From assembly GCA_036524675.1 (NCBI GenBank), contig DATDBU010000120.1, forward strand, positions 1-14,577: DNA of 14,577 nucleotides, written 5' to 3'. The notes under the pieces are model-generated. The model was not told where the DNA came from, did not search any database, and saw nothing but the letters and a program-made list of their open reading frames with translations. Shown here in pieces: positions 7,556 through 12,322 of this stretch (its first letter is position 1; each line of letters begins with the position of its first letter). The translations under genes and the position numbers were made by a program. This stretch comes from DATDAW01 sp036524675. Lineage in GTDB: Bacteria; Verrucomicrobiota; Verrucomicrobiia; Chthoniobacterales; DASVRZ01.

Positions 7556-8464
7556 TTAGCGCTGTCGCCGGTAATCGCTCGGCGAAAGGCCGGTATCCCG
7601 TCGGAAGAGCTGCGCGAAATGGCTCGGGTTGGTATATCCGACCTCAATAGCCACGGCCACAATGCCTTTCTTGGTTTCCCGGAGCAGCCGCCGCGCTACG
7701 TTCATACGCAAATTGATATGATAGCGCGAAGGCGAGAATCCCGTGGCCTTTTTGAACAAGCGATTGAAGTGAAACCTGCTCAGGCCCGCCATGCCCGCCA
7801 GTTGATCCAGGTTAAAATCATCGACGACATGTTCGGCCATCCAATCCGTGATCTGTCGAAGTTTGTAACCGGGCAGCGAGGGACTATCACGATGCCCTTT
7901 GACGGTTTCGCTATAGGTTTCAGCAAGGTGAATTGCAATGAGTTGAGCGAGTCCCTGCACGCGAAGAGGACTCGCCTTGCGGCGCATCAGTTCGTCATAA
8001 ATCTGCTCCATGAGCGAACTAAGCGCGGAATCTTCAAAACCTGATATATCCCGCAATCGGGCCTGATTTGCGTCGGTGCCGAAAACTTCCTCCAAGGCGC
8101 GTTGGAGAAGAGGGAGCGCAACCACGACAAGCATATACTCGTGTGGCTCCTGCGAAACGGTCCTCCAACGGCAATAGTAGGGCGCTCCTCCCGAAATCAG
8201 AAAAAACGATCCTTTCTTGATGTGGCTCTTTATCCAAGGGCCATTGACTTCCCGATCTTCAACCTCGACTTCGCCAGATCGTGTCCATGAAAGAACGGGT
8301 TCGCTGATCGACGGGGTGAATACCGAGCCTTTCGGCTGAGCGGCATAAACCGAAGCTCGGATATCCCGCCACGCCTCCCCCTGACCGGCGGCAAGGCGTC
8401 TTCCGCCCAGATAATGGTGATAATCTTCCAAACCTTCGGCAGATGTTGTCTCAGGATTCGGCAT
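7556..8464 (-). CDS. AraC-family transcriptional regulator 1
   Basis: This 302-residue protein has the usual AraC layout: an N-terminal cupin-like sensor half (EPVLSWTRSGEVEVEDRE, IKKGSFFLISGGAPYYCRWR, about residues 55-115) and a C-terminal double helix-turn-helix domain (about 200-302). The first HTH contains LDQLAGMAGLSRFHFNRLFK. The second contains VAVAIEVGYTNPSHFAQLFR and ends in the signature DTGLSPSDYRRQR. The sensor half belongs to the group whose ligands are mostly small aromatics or aldehydes, but the ligand here is unknown. The start MPNPETTSAEGL matches the start of AraC 2 (MPIPETTSAEGL), which fixes it. The operator at 8540-8571 lies about 75 bp upstream and suggests autoregulation. 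The damaged MFS gene and the exported SDR downstream carry the same operator and are its likely targets. Confidence 0.92.
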   Translation of the reverse strand: MPNPETTSAEGLEDYHHYLGGRRLAAGQGEAWRDIRASVYAAQPKGSVFTPSISEPVLSWTRSGEVEVEDREVNGPWIKSHIKKGSFFLISGGAPYYCRWRTVSQEPHEYMLVVVALPLLQRALEEVFGTDANQARLRDISGFEDSALSSLMEQIYDELMRRKASPLRVQGLAQLIAIHLAETYSETVKGHRDSPSLPGYKLRQITDWMAEHVVDDFNLDQLAGMAGLSRFHFNRLFKKATGFSPSRYHINLRMNVARRLLRETKKGIVAVAIEVGYTNPSHFAQLFRRDTGLSPSDYRRQR

Positions 8465-8539
8465 GAGAAAAACGGCTTATCCCATGACCGTAGCCGGCCA
8501 CACCCCGCTTGCAATCCATCACCCCGCTAACGGAACGCG

Positions 8540-8571
8540 TTTTTGAGCAAAATCCCAACAGGTTGAGCAAA
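8540..8571 (-). promoter_or_regulatory. AraC-type operator C (upstream of AraC 1)
   Basis: On the minus strand TTTGCTC (8571-8565) and TTTGCTC (8551-8545) are a 20-bp-spaced direct repeat with spacer AACCTGTTGGGAT, followed by AAAAA. The two halves are identical and this is the cleanest of the five sites. It lies about 75 bp upstream of the AraC 1 start and reads as TTGCTC on the coding strand, opposite to the enzyme-gene sites. It suggests autoregulation. Confidence 0.65.
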
Positions 8572-8625
8572 ATCGCGGGCGACCTGAACGAAAGCACGGG
8601 AGTAAAGACTCCATTTATGAGGAGT

Positions 8626-8748
8626 GGAAGCCGTTGGCCGGTCCTTTGACGGAGGTTGTGAGCCAATTCCTTTGATCTCAATATGAAGCTTTGGTGTTTG
8701 CGTTGAGACGGCGCCTGCTGTGCACAAATGGTTGCCGTTCCCACGCAA
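8626..8748 (-). pseudogene. N-terminal relic of a second HNL-like cupin gene
   Basis: The minus-strand peptide TPKLHIEIKGIGSQPPSKD parallels the mature N-terminus of the cupin encoded at 9430-9937 (TPKIKMETKRSGSQPSAKG). At DNA level the stretch ending CAAAGGACCGG is nearly the same as the cupin's, apart from one missing base. Restoring that base gives GSQPSVKGPA, even closer to the family. Nothing resembling the metal-binding cupin core follows; similarity fades near 8626, before operator C. No ATG precedes it. It starts 21 nt after the DUF2255 gene stop, so the operon may once have carried a duplicate cupin whose core was lost, with the AraC 1 control region now abutting the break. Confidence 0.5.
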
Positions 8749-8769
8749 TCCAATTTGTGATTAACACCG

Positions 8770-9144
8770 TTAGACGCGAGGTATGACCCTGACGGTCGCG
8801 GATCGGGTGCGCGCGCCGATCATCGGGCTGAGGTAGGGGCTGCCACGGTACTTCGTCCGGTAGGCGTCATCGATCCGGTCGTTGATAGGCCCTTCGACCG
8901 GCTCGAAGATGACTTCTTTCGTCATGCCGGCGGCGATGATCCGCCCCGCTTTCTGCCGCACTGCGGCCTGGTACCAGCGGGAGTTCTGTCCGTAGTAGGC
9001 ACGCACGTAGAGGGCATCATCGACTGCAACGGACCAAATCCATGGCGGGGTACCGTACGTCACGCCGTCCTCTCGGAACGGTGAGATGTGCAGGTCATCC
9101 GCCTCAGCGATTTTACGCAGTTCGTCTTTTAACCATGTGGCCAT
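8770..9144 (-). CDS. DUF2255 family protein
   Basis: A 124-residue protein recognisable as DUF2255: it begins LKDELRKIAEADDLHISPFR, continues GVTYGTPPWIWSVAVDDALY and VRAYYGQNSRWYQAAVRQ, and ends with AYRTKYRGSPYLSPMI. Members are small, soluble and of unknown biochemical role; the conserved Trp/Tyr-rich core suggests a compact fold that may bind a small ligand. No signal peptide or membrane helix is seen. The start is secure, with GAGGAGG about 7 nt upstream of ATG. It is the last intact gene of the CMD-cupin-tautomerase operon: its ATG lies only 12 nt after the tautomerase stop, so translation is probably coupled. A short match to its N-terminus recurs in the small ORF at 2952-3050. Confidence 0.85.
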   Translation of the reverse strand: MATWLKDELRKIAEADDLHISPFREDGVTYGTPPWIWSVAVDDALYVRAYYGQNSRWYQAAVRQKAGRIIAAGMTKEVIFEPVEGPINDRIDDAYRTKYRGSPYLSPMIGARTRSATVRVIPRV

Positions 9145-9156
9145 CGTGTCTCCTCC

Positions 9157-9384
9157 TCACATCGTGTATCCCGGTTTCTTGTATAACTTCTCCGGGTGTT
9201 TCAGGATATCCGGCCCATAGACCTTCTCGGCCCAATCCTGTGGTTTAACTTCTTCGATGGCTACGGAAACGGATTTTTCGCCGTAGTTCAAAACGCCCAT
9301 GACGTCTTGGGCGATTTCTTTGGCAAGCCGAATCTTCTGTTGTTCGGATTTTCCGGGCCAGAGTTTTACGATGACATGAGGCAT
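9157..9384 (-). CDS. Tautomerase family protein (4-oxalocrotonate tautomerase-like)
   Basis: A 75-residue protein that starts MPHVIVKLWPGKSEQQK. Proline directly after the initiator Met is the catalytic base of this superfamily and becomes the N-terminal residue after Met removal; it shuttles protons between keto and enol forms of alpha-keto acids or similar substrates. The body (LAKEIAQDVMGVLNYG, VSVAIEEVKPQDWAEKVYG) has the expected beta-alpha-beta pattern and the length suits a small oligomeric subunit. AAGGAGAA sits about 6 nt upstream of ATG, a strong ribosome binding site. It lies 45 nt after the cupin gene and 12 nt before the DUF2255 gene. The neighbouring CMD and cupin suggest a short ring-cleavage or carbonyl pathway, but the substrate is not known. 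No signal peptide is present. Confidence 0.88.
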   Translation of the reverse strand: MPHVIVKLWPGKSEQQKIRLAKEIAQDVMGVLNYGEKSVSVAIEEVKPQDWAEKVYGPDILKHPEKLYKKPGYTM

Positions 9385-9429
9385 GGTTTTCTCCTTTTCT
9401 TCATCAAAGTCCAGGATCTGGCGGCTCGA

Positions 9430-9937
9430 TCACTTGCCGTATTGTTCGTCGCTCACCTTTTCCATCCAGTCGGTGCCCTTGCCATCGAGTTGCTCCACAA
9501 TGGCGATATGGGTCATCGCCGTGGTGGGTGCGGCGCCGTGCCAGTGCTTTTCACCCGGAGGAATCCAAACGATGTCGCCGGGCCGGATTTCCTCAATCGG
9601 GCCGCCCCAGCTCTGCACCCGCCCACAGCCAGCCGTCACAATGAGGGTTTGACCCAGCGGATGCGTGTGCCAGACCGTGCGGGCGCCAGGCTCAAAGGTG
9701 ACCGTGGCGCCGGTAATCCGCGCCGGATCGGTGCCCTGGAAGGGGGGAATCGATGCGGACCGTGCCAGTAAACCAGTCGTCCAGTCCTTTGGCGGAGGGT
9801 TGTGAACCACTTCTTTTGGTTTCCATTTTGATCTTGGGTGTTGGTGTTAAGAAGGAGCCGGCTTGGCCGCGCAGCACCACCGGGATCGCAAGCGCGGCGC
9901 CGGTGGTTTTAAGAAAGCTGCGGCGGGACAAGGGCAT
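9430..9937 (-). CDS. Cupin protein, hydroxynitrile-lyase-like, Tat signal, frameshifted
   Basis: The N-terminal segment (from ATG 9937) has a textbook twin-arginine motif, SRRSFLK, then an Ala-rich stretch, then KRSGSQPSAKGLDDWFTGTV. The C-terminal segment holds a single cupin: RTVWHTHPLGQTLIVTAG with the His-x-His-x3-Gln metal ligands and GEKHWHGAAPTTAMTH with the further His. These match the manganese cupins of acidobacterial hydroxynitrile lyases (GtHNL type), though many relatives have other or unknown roles. The two parts are out of frame at a C6 run (G6 at 9742-9747 on the plus strand); with five bases the protein reads continuously, VRIDSPFQGTDPAR. The break may be a consensus error, a true mutation, or phase variation. 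It starts 4 nt after the CMD stop and is probably translationally coupled to it. Confidence 0.8.
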
Positions 9938-9941
9938 GATG

Positions 9942-10745
9942 CTACCTGGAACGACTGTCAAAGACGCCTTTGACGACGGGAACGGCCGAGAAGGCATTGG
10001 GCCAGCCGGCATAGAACGCGACGTGGGTGATCACTTCGGCGGCTTGGGCTTTGGTCAGGCCGTTATCCATCGCGCGATTGAGGTGGAACGGAATCTGGGC
10101 AACCTGGCCGTTGGCGATCAGGGCGCTGACCATAACCAAGCTGCGATCCCGCGGCGCGAGGCCCGGGCGCAGCCAAAGATCGTGAAAAAGTAACTCCCCG
10201 GTGTAATGCACAAGTCCGGGCGACACGGGGCCGGCGTTCTCCTGCACGGTGGCTGCGCGGCGGTCCTCCGCGGCCTGATCAATCGGCAGAAGGTCGGGCG
10301 ACGCCGCAGGAAGCTGATCGGCTCCGATGCCGCGCTCCGCGAAGATGTCTTTCACGACCGCAACCGCCGACATGGCATTCGGCCAGCCGGAGTAGAACGC
10401 CAGATGCGTGATGATTTCGGAAATTTCACCCGGCTTGACGTCATGATCGAGCGCCAGATTGAAATAGTGCGGCATCGCGAGTGTCTGATTGCGCGCGATC
10501 AGGACGGCCACGGTGACGATGCAGCGATCGCGGGGCGACAGGTCGGGACGCTGCCACAGGTCATCCAGCAGAGACGCTTGCGTGTATCGCGCCAGGGCGG
10601 GTGAGACCCTTTGCAGACTGGCTTCCAGCGCCGGAGGGAGAGTGTTCGGTGCTGGTGTATTTTTGGGATTCGTTGTTTGGGCGTGCGTGGGCATAATCAG
10701 GAAAAGTGACGCTGCGGCCACATTCAGAAGGCTTAATTTTTCCAT
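9942..10745 (-). CDS. Two-domain carboxymuconolactone decarboxylase (CMD) family protein with signal peptide
   Basis: A 267-residue protein with two tandem CMD repeats. The first is about residues 45-140 (LWQRPDLSPRDRCIVTVAVL, then THLAFYSGWPNAMSAV). The second is about residues 180-265 (LWLRPGLAPRDRSLVMVSAL, then THVAFYAGWPNAFSAV). The family includes gamma-carboxymuconolactone decarboxylase of protocatechuate breakdown and AhpD-like peroxidase partners. No CxxC redox pair is seen, so AhpD-type activity is unlikely. Residues 1-22 form a hydrophobic leader ending THA-QT, a plausible Sec cleavage site, so it is probably periplasmic, unlike catabolic CMD. The start has no strong ribosome binding site. 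It heads the operon with cupin, tautomerase and DUF2255 genes, and operator D lies about 185 bp upstream. Confidence 0.87.
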   Translation of the reverse strand: MEKLSLLNVAAASLFLIMPTHAQTTNPKNTPAPNTLPPALEASLQRVSPALARYTQASLLDDLWQRPDLSPRDRCIVTVAVLIARNQTLAMPHYFNLALDHDVKPGEISEIITHLAFYSGWPNAMSAVAVVKDIFAERGIGADQLPAASPDLLPIDQAAEDRRAATVQENAGPVSPGLVHYTGELLFHDLWLRPGLAPRDRSLVMVSALIANGQVAQIPFHLNRAMDNGLTKAQAAEVITHVAFYAGWPNAFSAVPVVKGVFDSRSR

Positions 10746-10756
10746 TTTGAGAGTGC

Positions 10757-10882
10757 CTATGGAAGCGCCGCCCCGTCGAGGTCGACGTTGGCGGCTTCAT
10801 AGGGTTGTTTTTCGAGTCCGGCTGCGGGACGCGTCCGCCGAGCAATTCGCCCGGCAATTTTTCCGGTAATATTTTCACGCAT
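10757..10882 (-). pseudogene. 41-codon open frame, possible SDR-like relic
   Basis: ATG 10882 to TAG 10757-10759 on the minus strand encodes a peptide starting MRENITGKIAGRIARR and ending YEAANVDLDGAALP. The start MRENITGK resembles the opening of many cytosolic SDR enzymes just before their cofactor strand, but the Gly-rich loop itself is missing. The second half matches nothing I recognise. It ends just before the CMD start. It could be a relic with an internal deletion or a chance frame in the CMD leader region. Confidence 0.2.
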
Positions 10883-10929
10883 AACCTTGAAGCGAGCTTA
10901 CTGCGCATCGGCGAGGCTGCGCGCCCGCC

Positions 10930-10961
10930 CTTGCTGGACCTGTTGCGATATTGCTCGAAAC
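10930..10961 (+). promoter_or_regulatory. AraC-type operator D (upstream of CMD operon)
   Basis: CTTGCTG at 10930-10936 and ATTGCTC at 10950-10956 have the same 20-bp period, followed by GAAAC. The spacer GACCTGTTGCGAT is close to that of operator C. The distal half is imperfect. It lies in the gap between the AraC 2 stop and the CMD start, in the same orientation as sites A and B. Confidence 0.5.
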
Positions 10962-10983
10962 CGCGCGTGGGCCGCATCGTCGG

Positions 10984-11011
10984 AGCGGTGGCGGCCCACC
11001 ACCGCTTTTTT
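10984..11011 (+). terminator. Plus-strand intrinsic terminator-like hairpin
   Basis: Arms AGCGGTGG (10984-10991) and CCACCGCT (10999-11006) pair perfectly around a 7-nt loop and are followed directly by a T-run (six Ts ending at 11011). This is a classic Rho-independent terminator on the plus strand, although both flanking genes are on the minus strand. In the minus direction no T-run follows. Confidence 0.55.
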
Positions 11012-11019
11012 GGGAAACC

Positions 11020-11040
11020 GAGGGGCCGGGCCGGCCCCTC
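11020..11040. repeat. GC-rich palindrome after AraC 2
   Basis: Ten-base arms GAGGGGCCGG and CCGGCCCCTC meet around one central base, about 20 nt after the AraC 2 stop on the minus strand. It would form a strong stem with a small loop and may slow or end AraC 2 transcription. It lacks a following T-run on that strand. Confidence 0.4.
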
Positions 11041-11059
11041 TCCGTAAGCATAACCAGCT

Positions 11060-11962
11060 CTAGCGCTGCCGGCGGTAGTCGCTCGGAGAAAGGCCGGTCT
11101 CCCGGCGGAAGAGCTGTGCGAAATGGCTGGGATTGGCGTAGCCCACATCGAGAGCGACAGCCACTATGCTCTTCTTCGTTTCGCGGAGCAGTCGTCGCGC
11201 GATATCCATCCGCAAATGGATGTGGTAGTGCGAAGGCGACACGCCCGTGGCGCTCTTGAACAGGCGGTGGAAGTGAAACTTGCTCAACCCCGCTTGAGCC
11301 GCGAGCTGGGCAAGGCTGAGGTCTTCGGCGACGTGTTCGGCCATCCAGTCTGTTATTTGTCGAAGCTTGTAGCCGGGAAGCGACGGGCTGCCGCACCGCG
11401 ATTCGTCGATCGTTACGGCGTAGTTTCGAGCAAGATGGACAGCGATTGCCTCGGCAATGCCTTGCACGAAAAGGGGGCTGGCCTTCCGGCGCATCAGTTC
11501 GCCCCGCAATCGCTCCAACAGCCAATCCAAGGTCGCATCCGTGAATCCCGAAACATCCCGAAGCTGCGTGTGAATTGCATCGGCTCCGAACACGTCCTCC
11601 ATGGCGCGCTGAAGGAGAGGCAGCCCAAGCAGCACCATCATAAACTCAAATGGCTCCGGTGTGAGCGTTCTCCAGCGGCAATCGTAGGGAGAGCCTGCCG
11701 CGGTTAGGAAGAAAGACCCTTTCTTCACTCGACTCGTGATCCAAGGGCCGTCGGTTTCTCGCTCCTGAACCTCTACTTCGCCCGACGTCACCCATAAGAG
11801 GACTGGCTCACTTACGGAAGGAACGTTCAACATGCCGGTCGACGGCGTAACGAAAATCGAGGCCTTTATCTCCCGCCATGCTTCGCCACGACCGGCGATC
11901 AGGCATTTCCCGCCAACATAGAGTTCCAGGCCTTCGGCAGAAGTTGTCTCAGGAATTGGCAT
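11060..11962 (-). CDS. AraC-family transcriptional regulator 2
   Basis: A 300-residue paralogue of the regulator at 7556-8464, with most residues identical over the whole length. The sensor half shows EPVLLWVTSGEVEVQERE and VKKGSFFLTAAGSPYDCRWR. The DNA-binding half shows LAQLAAQAGLSKFHFHRLFK and VAVALDVGYANPSHFAQLFR and ends ETGLSPSDYRRQR. The recognition regions differ from AraC 1 at only a few positions, so both probably bind the same operator. The sensor halves differ more, suggesting different inducers. The start MPIPETTSAEGL aligns with AraC 1. Upstream is a half operator overlapping a candidate promoter (site E). Downstream on the same strand, beyond operator D, lies the CMD-cupin-tautomerase-DUF2255 operon, its likely target. 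Confidence 0.92.
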   Translation of the reverse strand: MPIPETTSAEGLELYVGGKCLIAGRGEAWREIKASIFVTPSTGMLNVPSVSEPVLLWVTSGEVEVQERETDGPWITSRVKKGSFFLTAAGSPYDCRWRTLTPEPFEFMMVLLGLPLLQRAMEDVFGADAIHTQLRDVSGFTDATLDWLLERLRGELMRRKASPLFVQGIAEAIAVHLARNYAVTIDESRCGSPSLPGYKLRQITDWMAEHVAEDLSLAQLAAQAGLSKFHFHRLFKSATGVSPSHYHIHLRMDIARRLLRETKKSIVAVALDVGYANPSHFAQLFRRETGLSPSDYRRQR

Positions 11963-12015
11963 CAGGAACGTGACCAGCGGTGCACACGCGGCGTGCGCGC
12001 AACCGCTTACACGTT

Positions 12016-12043
12016 ATCATAATGAAACTGCGCTTTTGAGCAA
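12016..12043 (-). promoter_or_regulatory. Candidate promoter and operator E half-site of AraC 2
   Basis: On the minus strand TTGCTC (12043-12038) is followed by AAAAG as in the other operators. After 16 bp it is followed by TATGAT (12021-12016), a good sigma-70 -10 hexamer. TTGCTC may thus serve as both half-site and -35 box. The partner half-site at the expected 20-bp distance is degenerate. Transcription would begin about 45 nt before the AraC 2 start. Confidence 0.45.
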
Positions 12044-12209
12044 TTATCGGGTGAGGACACAAAGTGCTAAAGTTGTCCGGTTGTGGGGACGGAGTAAGAG
12101 ACGCTCCGGCTTGGGAATTGAAATCGACGGACGAATGGATGGGTTCCCCAGCGCTCGATCAAACTGAGCGCGCATCTCAATTGCATTCTGAACCTTTGTC
12201 CTGAAATCG
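12044..12209. other. Non-coding gap between GH3 gene and AraC 2
   Basis: No coding frame with family resemblance was seen on either strand here. This is the leader side of AraC 2 and the trailer side of the GH3 gene. No further clear element beyond site E and the hairpin at 12210-12231. Confidence 0.4.
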
Positions 12210-12231
12210 GAGGGGCTTGTGCGAGCCCCTC
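12210..12231 (-). terminator. Hairpin downstream of GH3 gene
   Basis: Arms GAGGGGCT (12210-12217) and AGCCCCTC (12224-12231) enclose a 6-nt loop, about 90 nt after the GH3 stop on the minus strand. Only a short T-run (ATTTC) follows in that direction, so it is a weak intrinsic terminator candidate. Confidence 0.4.
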
Positions 12232-12322
12232 GCGATAACCGGGATGATCACCGAATATTCAACGTACGTTACGTCAATCGTGCCGCAACGAATCCCTACG
12301 CTCCCGCTGCCATCGTTGATTG

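Noticed and set aside
10838..10846. ATTGCTCG on the minus strand upstream of the CMD gene
   Set aside because: A single half-site with no partner at 20 bp on either side; operator D is the better candidate.
11281..11290. TTGCTCAACC half-site
   Set aside because: It lies within AraC 2 coding sequence in its HTH region and has no correctly spaced partner.
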